A stretch of DNA of 64,000 bases from Colwellia psychrerythraea (GCA_002163005.1 MAAF01000040.1:62001-126000), one strand, 5' to 3'; positions 41,701 to 52,987 are shown, numbered from the stretch's first letter. Numbers and translations: made by a program. The notes: a model not told the origin generated them from the sequence alone.

Positions 41701-44046
41701 TTAGAATTGATAATTAACACTTACGCTGATAGCGCGTGGTCTTGAAGGACCGACAAAATATTCATCAAATTCCGTCTCAGGATATAGCTCACCTAACACT
41801 TCATCCGCTTCACCGTAGGTACCAAAAGTATCAAAATGGCGATCAAAAAGGTTATCCACTTTAGCAGACAATCGTAGTTGCTCATTGATTTGATAATTGA
41901 GATAAATATTGGTAACCGCATAAGCCGATATTTTTTTGTTTTCATTGGCTTCATCACCGCGATAATAAGATGAAGAGGCATATAAAAATTCTGTACCGAC
42001 ATTTATCTCATCATTAAATTGCCAATTAGCATGGAGCTTAAACTGATGTTTAGGTTGTCCGGGGATCTCGTCACCTGGGCTGACTTCTCTATTGGGTCCC
42101 AATGGGTTAACTGGGCTAAAAGAAACAAAGGGAGATTCAAACGTTGCTTTTAATAAATTATAGCTAGCACCAAAATCAACGTCACTCAGCTGCATCGAAA
42201 ATGCCAGCTCTACCCCTTGACGTTGCGTTTTATCAAGATTGATAAAGTAACCTTCGTTGGATTTATCACCCGCCTGTTGAAAGATAATATCTTGATAACT
42301 CAAGGTTGAAAATACCGTCGCCACTGCTGAAAAATTTGTAATATCGTAATGTAAAGATGCTTCCGTTGTTTTTGCAACCACCTGCTCAAGCGGAGGATCG
42401 GCAACAAAAGCATTGGGTAATTTGCAAGGGTCTTCTTCATCCGCACAACTCAATTCAGCAGGGCTTGGTGTGCGGGAAGACTCACTGTAACTTACTTTAA
42501 CCGCGTATTCTTGGTTCAGTTGGTAGTTAACAGAAATCGCAGGATTAAAACGATGAAAAATGTGTTCACCGTTAAGTGACCCTTTACCACTTTCTATTTG
42601 ATCTTTCATACTCACATCGGCGTAATTGTATCGACCTGCGAGATTAAGCGTAAAATTTCCGCCAAATGTCATAGCATTTAAAAAATAAAGGTAATGCTGT
42701 TGAGTTTTCACCTTTAAGCTTACACGGGAGTCGCTATCATATAAGCCAATGCCCGTGACTGAACGATCATCGTTGATAGTGTCATTATGCAGTATTGCAA
42801 ATTCGGTATTACTGGTGAAACTAATTTGAGCTTGATCTGCACCCAAGCCAAAAATAAATTCATTATCGAACGAATAAAGAGAGTCGGGAGCGTCAAAATG
42901 GCTTAATCGAACCCATTGCAGTGCTGCGCCATAACTTTCACTATCAGTGAAGCCGGTATTAAAGGTGCCATCAACCTCATCTGCATCAATATCGCTAAGC
43001 TGACTTAACCAGACATCCTCATCATAACCAACAAAATGAACTCGCTCTAAAGAGTCATCTTTACCCTCTTCACACAAGCTATAAAGCGTACCAGACTCAC
43101 ACTCTTCATAATCGCTGTCATCACCATTTATGCTATTAATTTCGTTTTGGCGATAATAAATATTTGCCTGCCATGACGTTTGCTTGTTGATAACATTATC
43201 AGACTTAATACTAAACTGTTGAAAACTGGTCTCAGTTTTATCAGGCTGTGTATAAATAGCATTTCTACCCGCTAATTCAGCAAGCTGTTCAGGTATAGCG
43301 CCATTACCAAGCATTTCGTTATTATTAGCGGAAAAAGTAAAGTCGATGGTACGAACGTCACTGGCATAAGAGAGGGTTGCAAGCATCTGCTGCAATTCAC
43401 TTTCAGAATGATCTCGCCAGCCATCTTCTTGATAATTATTAGCGACAAAATAATAGCCCCAATTCCCCTGATTACCGCCTGATTGCACAGTAAATTGCTG
43501 CTGCCCAAAGTTGCCAAAGCGAGCCTCAAGTTCATTTTGAGTGTAGCTAAAGCCATTCTTGGTCTGTAGTGCTAGCGCACCACCTAAGGTATTTTGACCA
43601 AATGCAGGGTTAGAGCCAGAATAAAGGGCTACTGTATCAAGTGCCGCAAGCGGAATAAGGTCCCAATTAACCGTATCACCAAACGGTTCATTAAATCGTA
43701 CTCCATTTAAATAAACAGAGATCCCCTGCGGCAACCCCAATAATGGTGAAGCAGTAAAACCTCTGTATTGCACATCAGGCTGAAACGGATTATTTTGCAC
43801 GTCATTTATGTGCAAACTTACTAGCTGATTCTTCATATGTTCAGCTAAAGAAATGGCTTGTGATTGAGATAGCGCTTGCGCATTGATAGTTTGAACACTA
43901 CCAAAAGCACTGTATTCACTTACAGAGTTAGTCGACAATGGTGTTTGGCCATAGATATTGATTTTTTCAACATCATCAATATTTTGCCCTAACACGGGTA
44001 AAGTAATAAACAAATAAATACAGGCTGAGACGCGCTTCATAAACAT
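41701..44046 (-). CDS. TonB-dependent receptor (second)
   Basis: LAALDTVALYSGSNPAFGQNTLGGALALQTKNG; C-terminal ISVSVNYQF. Confidence 0.92.
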   Translation of the reverse strand: MFMKRVSACIYLFITLPVLGQNIDDVEKINIYGQTPLSTNSVSEYSAFGSVQTINAQALSQSQAISLAEHMKNQLVSLHINDVQNNPFQPDVQYRGFTASPLLGLPQGISVYLNGVRFNEPFGDTVNWDLIPLAALDTVALYSGSNPAFGQNTLGGALALQTKNGFSYTQNELEARFGNFGQQQFTVQSGGNQGNWGYYFVANNYQEDGWRDHSESELQQMLATLSYASDVRTIDFTFSANNNEMLGNGAIPEQLAELAGRNAIYTQPDKTETSFQQFSIKSDNVINKQTSWQANIYYRQNEINSINGDDSDYEECESGTLYSLCEEGKDDSLERVHFVGYDEDVWLSQLSDIDADEVDGTFNTGFTDSESYGAALQWVRLSHFDAPDSLYSFDNEFIFGLGADQAQISFTSNTEFAILHNDTINDDRSVTGIGLYDSDSRVSLKVKTQQHYLYFLNAMTFGGNFTLNLAGRYNYADVSMKDQIESGKGSLNGEHIFHRFNPAISVNYQLNQEYAVKVSYSESSRTPSPAELSCADEEDPCKLPNAFVADPPLEQVVAKTTEASLHYDITNFSAVATVFSTLSYQDIIFQQAGDKSNEGYFINLDKTQRQGVELAFSMQLSDVDFGASYNLLKATFESPFVSFSPVNPLGPNREVSPGDEIPGQPKHQFKLHANWQFNDEINVGTEFLYASSSYYRGDEANENKKISAYAVTNIYLNYQINEQLRLSAKVDNLFDRHFDTFGTYGEADEVLGELYPETEFDEYFVGPSRPRAISVSVNYQF

Positions 44047-44182
44047 TCCTTAGATATTAATTAACGATGATGATGGTGCACTCTTTATTAAAAATCAATC
44101 AGAGAAAAGTCAGTTACAAGGTAAAGAACATATAATAAAGCCATATATTACAATTAGATAAAAAAATACATTTAATCGTTAT

Positions 44183-44198
44183 CATGCTAAAGTATGAT
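44183..44198. promoter_or_regulatory. Candidate regulon motif, single near-palindromic copy (second TonB receptor promoter)
   Basis: CATGCTAAAGTATGAT, about 140 bp upstream of 44046. Confidence 0.4.
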
Positions 44199-44882
44199 AA
44201 ATTTACTCCCCAATGTTCATGTTTTTTTACCTATGCAATATCTGTTTAAGCTATTTCAATTCAGACATAGATGGAACATCATAAATGATGGGACTTCTTA
44301 ACTCTATTTTTAGGGGGGGGGATAGATAAGAGATATTTTGGAGTCGCTGCACCAAAGCGTGTAAAAAGCACAAAAAACAGTCACAACTGATTAGAAAATT
44401 TTGCCTGCATCTTGTCAATAATTTTACAGTTTAATCTCCCTTAAGTTTAAATGCCTTCTTTTGAACGATACATACCAACCCCCTTTCAACTTTTGATATT
44501 GATATTGATAAATATATAACCGTCGACCGGCTATAAATCGCCAATTGAAATCAAGGCTAATAACAACTAAAAAGTTAGCTGGATATTAAATTCTAGAGTG
44601 AGTTTTGTGTCAAGTTATGTATTCCTTTATATATCGTTACAAATAAATCCAAATTCAGAATGTAAATCACTCGTTTTCTCGATAACTGAGTACTAGGCTT
44701 ATTTGTGTGTATCAAAAAATCACGCTATTTACAGGTAGTATAAAAGTAGCCTAAGCAAGTTATCTGAGTGTAATTGGGGGCATATTGCCTTTCTAATTAA
44801 CCATTGAAAATCTTCAGTACGCGTATTTACTTAGTCGTTGCTCAGTTTTATGTTGATAGCATAACCAAATAGGAGATATGGC

Positions 44883-45431
44883 ATGAGACGCGAGTACTTT
44901 CTAGCAGAATCTTTGGAGGATGTAGATACGGCGGCATCCATATTACATGATCAATTACATATCAATGAAAATAATATTCATGTGATCAGTAATGATAGAA
45001 AAGGTATTAAACAACATAACTTGCATGAGGGAAGCATAATAGAAAAATCGGATCTAGTGCGCGGTGTAGAGCACGGCGCATTGTTGGGGATAGCAATGGG
45101 GATAACCGGTTGCGCTATTCTGGTTGTTAATATGCCTTTTTGGGATGTGGTTGAACTGACCAAACAAGCGGTGATAGCACTCACCTTATTTGGTTCATTG
45201 ATGATAGGTTGTATTATTGGCGCATTCGTAGGCTTACTCCATGTTAATTATAAGATTTACCGATTCAATGAAGATTTAACAAAGGGTAAGTATTTAATGT
45301 TGGTGGATTCAAATGAGCTTGGAATAATCAAGCAGGCATTAGAAAAACAGCCAATCATCGACAAAGGGGAAGGCAGTAGCTTGGTTTTTCCCTTTGATGA
45401 ATACGAGCACCAACGGAGATTAGCTGCTTAA
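44883..45431 (+). CDS. Membrane protein of unknown function, two TM segments in a Gly-rich core
   Basis: GALLGIAMGITGCAILVV and ALTLFGSLMIGCIIGAFVGLLHV flanked by soluble segments. Confidence 0.7.
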   Translation: MRREYFLAESLEDVDTAASILHDQLHINENNIHVISNDRKGIKQHNLHEGSIIEKSDLVRGVEHGALLGIAMGITGCAILVVNMPFWDVVELTKQAVIALTLFGSLMIGCIIGAFVGLLHVNYKIYRFNEDLTKGKYLMLVDSNELGIIKQALEKQPIIDKGEGSSLVFPFDEYEHQRRLAA

Positions 45432-45477
45432 GCATCATTGTTGTTAGATGCCCAAGATAATTATTATTGATAAGGAT

Positions 45478-45612
45478 TATACCCGTTACCAATCGAGCGC
45501 TTCTTCGGTGGGGCTAAAACGATTTCTGTTGCGTTATTCATTTGAACAATGGATCAACCATTGTCTAAAAAAATGTCTCAACTAAATCGTTTGGTCTTGA
45601 TGGGTAAAATTC
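45478..45612. repeat. Second structured palindromic element, degenerate ends
   Basis: aaacgattt/aaatcgttt and caatgg-atcaa-ccattg inverted repeats; tgcgttattcatttgaa core resembles the 346-660 element. Confidence 0.5.
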
Positions 45613-46046
45613 TTTATTGATACTAATTTACGTTGCTTTACTGTGCTTTTCACTATTTGATGTGTCATCTTAAATGGCTAAACATTCACCAAAGAAGTTG
45701 AGCAGATGTTGCTCGTATACTTCACGTAACATCTCACAATATAACCACCGAAATAGGCGTAATAACACACGCACAGGCAAGAAAGCCCCTGATTTTCACC
45801 ACACCTAGTTATCACCATCAAGTGATAAAGTGTCAGCTTTTTTTACAAAGCGTTCATACATGCATTCTGTTCATTATTTAACCGCATAATAAATAGAGTA
45901 AAAAAATAACAGGTATATAATTTGCTTGCCTACAGCTTATGCCATAAGGATTAAAAGTAGTTTATGGCTAAGTATACTTTTTAACAATAACGTAAGGATA
46001 ATCTCTTTTGAATTTATATATTGGGATTGTTAATAAGGAATCAAAT

Positions 46047-46784
46047 ATGCGAACACTTACAAAATTTACTAGTACGTTGTTTCTTGCACTTGCTAGCTTT
46101 TCCTATACAGCTCAAGCATCATTGATTTTTGAGTTAGATACAAACTTTAGTAATGCAACTACACCATTAGGAAATGCGCCATGGTTGCGAGCAACTTTTG
46201 AAACTCAAAATGCCACCACGGTTAGGTTAACAATGGACAGTTTACTGCAAGACTCGAGTGAATTTGTTGATGGTGGTCAGGGGTGGTTTTTTAATCTCAA
46301 CCCTATTTTTGACGCTGCTAACCTGGGCTTCAATCAGGTTAGTTTTTCCGGTATCTCAGCAGCTGGAGCTGGAGGTGTAGTAATTAATACGGGAATTGAT
46401 TTTACCAATGCTGACGGCGGTGGCCTCTATGATATTCAGTTTGATCTAGTTGGTGCACCACCAGCAGATCGATTCGGTATGGGTTCCCAATTAGTGTACG
46501 ATATAACACTAGCTGGTGGTTTAACCGAGTTAGACTTTGATTTTTCCAGTAGCCCACAAGGTGGTAATGGTATTTGGAAGTCCGCTGCCCATGTTCAAGG
46601 TATTACGGATGCTAACGGCCGACCTGAGTTGAGTTCTTATATAGGAGCTGATAGTGGAATAATTTGTAATGATCCTGATGGCTGTGATGGTGGTGGTCCT
46701 CCGACAGAGGTTCCTGAACCCAGTGTGTTGTTTCTACTTGGTAGCGCTTTACTTGCCTTAAGCTTACGTAAAAAAACGTATTAA
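46047..46784 (+). CDS. PEP-CTERM sorting domain protein
   Basis: Signal peptide MRTLTKFTSTLFLALASFSYTAQA and C-terminal VPEPSVLFLLGSALLALSLRKKTY. Confidence 0.9.
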   Translation: MRTLTKFTSTLFLALASFSYTAQASLIFELDTNFSNATTPLGNAPWLRATFETQNATTVRLTMDSLLQDSSEFVDGGQGWFFNLNPIFDAANLGFNQVSFSGISAAGAGGVVINTGIDFTNADGGGLYDIQFDLVGAPPADRFGMGSQLVYDITLAGGLTELDFDFSSSPQGGNGIWKSAAHVQGITDANGRPELSSYIGADSGIICNDPDGCDGGGPPTEVPEPSVLFLLGSALLALSLRKKTY

Positions 46785-46810
46785 CAATAATTGAAATAAT
46801 GACCAATAAA

Positions 46811-46834
46811 AAGACACTGCCATGGCAGTGTCTT
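46811..46834. terminator. Bidirectional terminator, perfect 24-bp palindrome between convergent genes
   Basis: aagacactgccatggcagtgtctt flanked by aaaa and ttt. Confidence 0.8.
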
Positions 46835-46878
46835 TACATGTTAAGCGTATTAATAAAGTTATATTTTGTTCAATAGCT

Positions 46879-48714
46879 TTATTTACGGCCTTTTTTACGT
46901 GCCTGTACATTGACTTGAATGCTGGTCTGGTTTTGGTTGCCCGCAGCATCAAATGCCTTTGTTACAATGGTATGGTATCCGTTAGCCACTTTGCGGGTAT
47001 TCCAACTATAAGACAGTGTTGATTCAGTCGTTTGCGTTTTTAACTGGCCGTCAATATACAATTCAATTTTAGTCACCGCAGTGTTGTCTGTTGCACTCAC
47101 TTTAATCGCTTGATTACCGCTTATGCTACTGCCATTAACGAGATTAGTAATACTCACACTCGGTGCTATGGTGTCTGCAACATCAGCGATATTGTCTATT
47201 GTCAGCCAATAAGTTGAAGAGTTACCTTGATTACCTGTTGCATCATACGCTTGAGCGGTGAAAGCTACGCTACCATCAGCAATATTATTACTGTTAAAGT
47301 TAGCGCTATAAGGCGCGACAGTATCAGTACCAATTAATACACCATTGGCATATAGGCTAACAGAGCTCACAGCCATATTGTCTTGTGCATTGGCAGTGAT
47401 ATTAAAGGAGCCTGTTTGAACACTATTTTCTGTTGGAGATGTTATTGCAACTGTTGGTGCTTGCTGATCGATAGTAGGTGTATTTACTACCATCGCAACC
47501 GCAGCCGCGGCATCAACTCTGCCATGACCATAATAGCTATTAAATACACCGCCATTTTTGGACTTATCTGCGCTAGCCTCTAAAATATTTTCAAGTTCAT
47601 CATTACTAAGATTTAGGTTAGCTGATTTTATTAGTGCTAATGTTGCTGCCGTTGCTGGGCTGGCAAAAGAAGTACCACTTACAGCACTATATCCACCACT
47701 TTTGGTCGTGGTCCAAATCCCTGACCCCGGTGCCGATACATCCACACAATTACCGTAATCTGACCAGCTGGTCTTATTATCTGCACTGTCTGTGGCTGAT
47801 ACTGTGATAATACTAGGATTATCTGTACAGTTTAAGTCTGCACCACCGTTACCTGCTGAAGCCACAACCAAGCCACCTTTATTACGCATGTATTGTGCCG
47901 CGTTGGTTACGCTGGAGCTGGTAGTTACACTGTAACTAATATTGGCAATGTCGGCGCCGTTATCTGCCGCCCAAGTTAGACCGTTGGCAACGTCACTCCA
48001 GTAAGCATAGCCATTACTTTGGTTGGTAATTCGAATCGGCATAATTGATGCATGCCAAGCGATAGAGGTTACGCCGTTATTATTATCACTTATTGCCGCT
48101 ACAACACCCGCAACCTTCGTGCCGTGACCATAGATGTCACTCGTTTCGTTGTTGCGACTAACACTGTTCCAACCAGCAACCATATTGGCTGATAAATCGG
48201 TATGGTTGCTGTTAACACCAGTATCTAGAATAGCAACCACTATGCCATTACCCTTTGCTGTTTCCCAAGCAGTAGGTAATTGCATTTTATTAAGGTGCCA
48301 AGCATTGTTGTAATATGTGTCGTTGGCTATAATTTCGCTTGGTTTAACGAGTAAATCGACCTCAGCAAATTCAATGTTTGGATTATTAGATAACGCTTTG
48401 ACAATTGCTTGTTCTGCATTTGCCGGTACATTGATGATGTGGGTGCGTAATTGATTAAGCTTACCTTTTGAGCTGGCTTTGTGCTTGCCTAGGATCTTTT
48501 GGAAGTTCTGCTCTGATAAGCCTGGTTGTGGTTGTACTAAAATTTGACCTTTTGCAAAAGCCGCAGAATGTTCAGGAGGATTCGCTATAGCAAAATTGCT
48601 GAAAGTTAATGGTAATAATAATGTGCCTAGTGCAAAACTTTTGCTTTGGCGTTTTATTAGTGAGCTGATTTCGATTTGATTGTTACTAACGTACTTCATT
48701 TTGTGACTCCACAA
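46879..48714 (-). CDS. S8 (subtilisin-like) serine peptidase with C-terminal Ig-like repeats
   Basis: VAILDTGVNSNHTD, YGHGTKVAGVVAA, VSGTSFASPATAATLAL; two Ig-like domains. Confidence 0.92.
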   Translation of the reverse strand: MWSHKMKYVSNNQIEISSLIKRQSKSFALGTLLLPLTFSNFAIANPPEHSAAFAKGQILVQPQPGLSEQNFQKILGKHKASSKGKLNQLRTHIINVPANAEQAIVKALSNNPNIEFAEVDLLVKPSEIIANDTYYNNAWHLNKMQLPTAWETAKGNGIVVAILDTGVNSNHTDLSANMVAGWNSVSRNNETSDIYGHGTKVAGVVAAISDNNNGVTSIAWHASIMPIRITNQSNGYAYWSDVANGLTWAADNGADIANISYSVTTSSSVTNAAQYMRNKGGLVVASAGNGGADLNCTDNPSIITVSATDSADNKTSWSDYGNCVDVSAPGSGIWTTTKSGGYSAVSGTSFASPATAATLALIKSANLNLSNDELENILEASADKSKNGGVFNSYYGHGRVDAAAAVAMVVNTPTIDQQAPTVAITSPTENSVQTGSFNITANAQDNMAVSSVSLYANGVLIGTDTVAPYSANFNSNNIADGSVAFTAQAYDATGNQGNSSTYWLTIDNIADVADTIAPSVSITNLVNGSSISGNQAIKVSATDNTAVTKIELYIDGQLKTQTTESTLSYSWNTRKVANGYHTIVTKAFDAAGNQNQTSIQVNVQARKKGRK

Positions 48715-49139
48715 TGTGTGAAGTCTACAGAAAACCTATTACTTCTTAGTGCCTGTCATTGCACATTATTATTGGCACAATAATGCTGGTAGTTGGCAGT
48801 TCCGCTGTCGTAGAATTATTCCCGTAGACCGGTGACTTTGCGCCACTTTCTTTCGAAAGTTTTGCTCTTTTCAAGTACAGCTATTTAGCAATTTATATTA
48901 TAAATTGCTAAATATTTGGTCAGATTAAACTCAAGGTTAATTTGACCTTATTGTGCTGTTCGCCGCAATTCTAGTACATTCTTAAGAGGATAGCCAAACA
49001 TAATCGATCAAAAAACAGACTATATTCACCTTGTAATTATAAGTTATTCATTAACATGAAAATAAATTTAAAAAAAAATTTTCGTGTTTAAATGCGCTAA
49101 CAAAACCTATTTATTACTGATTTCCTACTCATTTAATGA

Positions 49140-49922
49140 CTATTTACGCCCATGTAGGGGTTTAAAACTCATCAGAGCAAAAAACGATGCAATGCTTGTT
49201 GCGATTAACACTGTCGTCAGAGCAAGGATGTTCATTTGTCCGTAAAGCGCAAACCGTAATAACTCAACACAAGCGGTAAAAGGATTGAACTGACAAAGCC
49301 AATATAACCACAAACTCGCCTCTTGCATTTTCCACAACGGATATAAGGCACTGGAGAGAAAGAACATGGGGAAAATAACAAAGTTCATCACACCAGCAAA
49401 GTTTTCCAATTGCTTGATTAGATTAGACAACATCAGCCCTAACGCGCCGAGAAAAAAGGCAATTAAAAAAATTGCTGGTATTGAGCTAACATAACCCATA
49501 AGCGGAATATCAACGTCAACTAGCTGCGCAAAGAGTAAAAAAATTACGACTTGTAAAAGTGACAGCAACGCACTGGCAATCAACTTACAACATAATAAAA
49601 AAGGTCGAGGTAGCGGACTCATCAATAAAACTTTCATGCTACCCATTTCACGATCGTAAACCATAGAAAGCGAACTTTGCATGCCATTAAATAAAATGAT
49701 CATGCAGCAAAGTCCTGGGGTAATATATTGCTGATAAGTAATATAGGTGCCGTAAGGCTCCATAATAGAAACACCCAGCGCCGCTCTAAAACCCGCAGCG
49801 AAAACAACCAACCAAAGTAGCGGTCTAACTAACGCACTTAATAAACGCGATCGTTGTTGGAAAAAACGTAAAACTTCACGCTTAACAATGCCATTAAAAC
49901 AATAAAGATAACGATTGTTCAT
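49140..49922 (-). CDS. pedC: ABC-2 type permease, PedC-like (PQQ-alcohol system)
   Basis: ABC-2 membrane protein; four-gene set with ATPase, YVTN protein and SBP matches pedA1A2BC order. Confidence 0.75.
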   Translation of the reverse strand: MNNRYLYCFNGIVKREVLRFFQQRSRLLSALVRPLLWLVVFAAGFRAALGVSIMEPYGTYITYQQYITPGLCCMIILFNGMQSSLSMVYDREMGSMKVLLMSPLPRPFLLCCKLIASALLSLLQVVIFLLFAQLVDVDIPLMGYVSSIPAIFLIAFFLGALGLMLSNLIKQLENFAGVMNFVIFPMFFLSSALYPLWKMQEASLWLYWLCQFNPFTACVELLRFALYGQMNILALTTVLIATSIASFFALMSFKPLHGRK

Positions 49923-50677
49923 CAGCTGATCTCCACGTTAGCCGTTAACGTGCGATAAAGCTGGTATACGTCGGCGACATTATGCTCTTTACATAATTCA
50001 CCACTGATGCCCTGTGCTTGAATTTTCCCTTCATCGATAATAATTAATTGATCGTCTGCTGCTATTTCATCGATTAAATGTGTTGCCCATAACACACAAA
50101 TGCCTAATTGTTGGCTAAGCGAGCCAACGTATTCGGTGATCATTTTTCTGCTATCAATATCTAAACCAACCGTTGCCTCATCGAGTAACAATACTTTGGG
50201 TTGATGAATTAACGCTCGGGCAATTTCGACCCGGCGGCGATGCCCACCATTTAATGATCTTACTTTATCATTGAGTCGCTGCGTCAACTGAAGTTGAGAC
50301 AAAATATCGCTGATATTTTCTAGTGCTTGTGATGATGAAATACCATGTAGCGCCGCATAATAAGTTAAGTTTTGCTTAACGGACAAATCTAAATCTAGCG
50401 TGCTTTGCTGAAAGACCACGCCCATCGACTGCATGATTTTCGATCTCTCATGATTTAAGTCATAACCATTGATCTTAATATCCCCTGATGCCGCCTGATA
50501 AAGACCCGTTAGCATTGAGAATAAGGTGCTTTTTCCTGCACCATTAGGACCCAGTAACACATTAAAACCGCTTTTAATGCTTAGGCTTAAACCATCAATT
50601 GCCGCCTTTTTACCATAATGAAAAGTGAGTTCGTTGGTAATAATACTCATGGCACATTTCGTATCACTACGCCCCAC
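49922..50677 (-). CDS. pedB: ABC transporter ATP-binding protein, PedB-like
   Basis: LLGPNGAGKSTLFSMLTGLY, LNGGHRRRVEIARALIHQPKVLLLDEATVGLD. Confidence 0.8.
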   Translation of the reverse strand: MGRSDTKCAMSIITNELTFHYGKKAAIDGLSLSIKSGFNVLLGPNGAGKSTLFSMLTGLYQAASGDIKINGYDLNHERSKIMQSMGVVFQQSTLDLDLSVKQNLTYYAALHGISSSQALENISDILSQLQLTQRLNDKVRSLNGGHRRRVEIARALIHQPKVLLLDEATVGLDIDSRKMITEYVGSLSQQLGICVLWATHLIDEIAADDQLIIIDEGKIQAQGISGELCKEHNVADVYQLYRTLTANVEIS

Positions 50678-51651
50678 GGATAACGTCCTACTTTAATTGA
50701 TTTTGTTACTTTCATGCGTTTAACATCAATCACTGACACATCACCACTAATACCATTAGTCGTTAATAGCTGACTTTGATCATGATTAAAAGCAAGCTGC
50801 CACACTCTACGCCCAACTAATAAATATTTCTCAACCGTCATTTTTTGACGATCAATAACGGCCACATGATTTGCGGGGCCTAATGCCACGAACGCATATC
50901 GTCCATCCTGTGTTAATTCGATGCCAACAGGTTGAACACGGTCATGATGAATACCTCGTATATCAAAGGTAAATTCCTTAATAATTTTTTGCGTGGCAAC
51001 ATCAAGTATCACCACAGTGCCGCCAATTTCAGAGCTGACCCATAAATATTTATTATCGTCGGTAAATTTAGCTGACCTAGGTCGTGCACTCACTAAAGTA
51101 TTAGCAAAGTTTTCATGGGTTTTGGTGTCAATCCAATGCACCATATTGGTCGTTTCCGAGGTTACCACGACAATTTTTCCATCGGGACTTACCGCTAGTC
51201 CTTCAGGTTCAACCCCTACATCTATCTGCGCGATAACAGTAGCAGAGTCAATATCAATCACCGTAAGCAAGGCATCATCTTCATTAGAGGTATAAATAAT
51301 TTTGCCATTGGGATGTAATGCAATAGTTTCAGGATCTTCACCAGAAGGTAGCTCGCCGATGATCTGCTCTGTTTCTACATCAAGTATTTGAATCCTATCT
51401 GACTCGCTCGCACAAATATAAGCAAGCGACTGTTCCTTATTGAGAATAATGCCTCGAGGTCGTTCACCTATCGAGATTGTTTTTATAACTTTATTGAGGC
51501 TTAAATCGATAACCGAAATATTGTCATCTTTTTCATTGGTGACATACGCAAATTCAGTGGCATAACCAGCGGTAGCGTTAAACAAAACGGCTACTACCGA
51601 TAATCTAAAAAATTTTCTAACCTTTTCTCTAAAATAAAGTGTCTTTTTCAT
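50647..51651 (-). CDS. pedA2: YVTN beta-propeller protein, PedA2-like
   Basis: FAYVTNEKDDNISVIDLSLNKVIKTISIGERPRGI repeats. Confidence 0.8.
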   Translation of the reverse strand: MKKTLYFREKVRKFFRLSVVAVLFNATAGYATEFAYVTNEKDDNISVIDLSLNKVIKTISIGERPRGIILNKEQSLAYICASESDRIQILDVETEQIIGELPSGEDPETIALHPNGKIIYTSNEDDALLTVIDIDSATVIAQIDVGVEPEGLAVSPDGKIVVVTSETTNMVHWIDTKTHENFANTLVSARPRSAKFTDDNKYLWVSSEIGGTVVILDVATQKIIKEFTFDIRGIHHDRVQPVGIELTQDGRYAFVALGPANHVAVIDRQKMTVEKYLLVGRRVWQLAFNHDQSQLLTTNGISGDVSVIDVKRMKVTKSIKVGRYPWGVVIRNVP

Positions 51652-51760
51652 AAGTTACCTTTAGCCCAATATCCATTAAGAGCGTCCATTAAAAGTTTGC
51701 GTTGAAAGTAAATATTGAGCTTTTATGTTGAGCGTTTACCTTAAACATTTACCGTGTTTT

Positions 51761-52987
51761 TTACCGTGATAATTCGCATTGAGATTCTTGCGCATCAAAA
51801 CCAAGCGTATCAAGTTCAGTTATTGGATGAAGCATGCCAGGCTGTGGTGACTGCGATACCAAAGCGTGGGGATGCACCAAAGCCAGCGGCATTCTTAACT
51901 GTCGGCTCCAAGCACGAAAACTAAGCTTACGCCCCTTGTACGCTGCCAATTCAAAATCCACCGAGTTAATATATTCGATGAGCTTGTTACTAGAGTTTGA
52001 ATGAAGTTTATGCACCGATTGCGCAACACTGCGCACGGCAAGATAACCAGCAAAGTCTATTTCATTCATTTTTCTATCAGCCATTTCCATAAAACGATTT
52101 TGCAGTTGAGTAGCGCCCCACTGTTCTATCGCACTATGCCATGCCAAAGCTTCCAAACCAGCCGAGCCTATAACAGGCCGAGGTAAATAAGTATTAAAGG
52201 GTAAAAATTCAGCAAAAGCTTTCGACTTGTCAGCAACATAAACAACATCATAATCTTTTACGGTTTGAGTAAACAAAGGAATTTCTTGTTGTGCACTACG
52301 CCTAAGATCGGTATTAAAATCCCACTGTTTTTCATCGATAATTTTCAAACCAAAACGTTTCGCCGCCCGTTTAAACGATTTGGCTAGCTGAAGATCTTCG
52401 GCTTTACTACCCTGTATTAATAATACTTTATTCATCCGACGATAAAGCAACCACTGAGCAAGGGCATCAGATTTCATGGCATCACTGGGTATGGTATGAA
52501 ATACAGAAGCTAAACACTGGGCATTGCGTAATTCATCAGCAGATTCACTGACATTAAACAATAACACCGGCTTGTTTTTGGCCCAACGATCTACTTGCAC
52601 CAGTTGTGTTAATGGCGCTTGAAGAATAAAAATGCGTCGGCCCTGTTGATATTCTTCTTCTAGATATTCTAAAAACTGCGCTGTTTTCGTCGCAACAAAA
52701 TAGTTTAATGTAAAGTGTTGCTGTAAAAATTTCCCAGTAGTATTAGAGTCATTGATCGCAAGCTTAGCCCCCATATAGCCACTGTCTTCTGGCTTTTTAA
52801 AAAGAGTAGATACGCCGGGAGCTTGTTGCGGCGCCAACTTCACATAACTGATATCAAGGGTGATTGGACTTGATATTGCCTCAGTACTTGAAATTGCATT
52901 AGTACAATAAAAACAAAAGAGCCATACACCGCTAGCTACACTTTTCACTAGATACTTCTTAAACCTTACTCTTGTCACGATAAACAT
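51761..52987 (-). CDS. pedA1: Periplasmic substrate-binding-like protein, PQQ-ADH-associated, PedA1-like
   Basis: LDISYVKLAPQQAPGVSTLFKKPEDSGYMGAKLAINDSNTTGKFL; operon position. Confidence 0.75.
   Translation of the reverse strand: MFIVTRVRFKKYLVKSVASGVWLFCFYCTNAISSTEAISSPITLDISYVKLAPQQAPGVSTLFKKPEDSGYMGAKLAINDSNTTGKFLQQHFTLNYFVATKTAQFLEYLEEEYQQGRRIFILQAPLTQLVQVDRWAKNKPVLLFNVSESADELRNAQCLASVFHTIPSDAMKSDALAQWLLYRRMNKVLLIQGSKAEDLQLAKSFKRAAKRFGLKIIDEKQWDFNTDLRRSAQQEIPLFTQTVKDYDVVYVADKSKAFAEFLPFNTYLPRPVIGSAGLEALAWHSAIEQWGATQLQNRFMEMADRKMNEIDFAGYLAVRSVAQSVHKLHSNSSNKLIEYINSVDFELAAYKGRKLSFRAWSRQLRMPLALVHPHALVSQSPQPGMLHPITELDTLGFDAQESQCELSR

Noticed and set aside
40015-43556. Short minus-strand ORFs overlapping the TonB receptor genes
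   Set aside because: Alternative-frame reads of long, clearly homologous CDSs.
44313-44321. Run of nine G as a phase-variable tract
   Set aside because: Lies in a long intergenic stretch far from a start codon; no gene it could switch.
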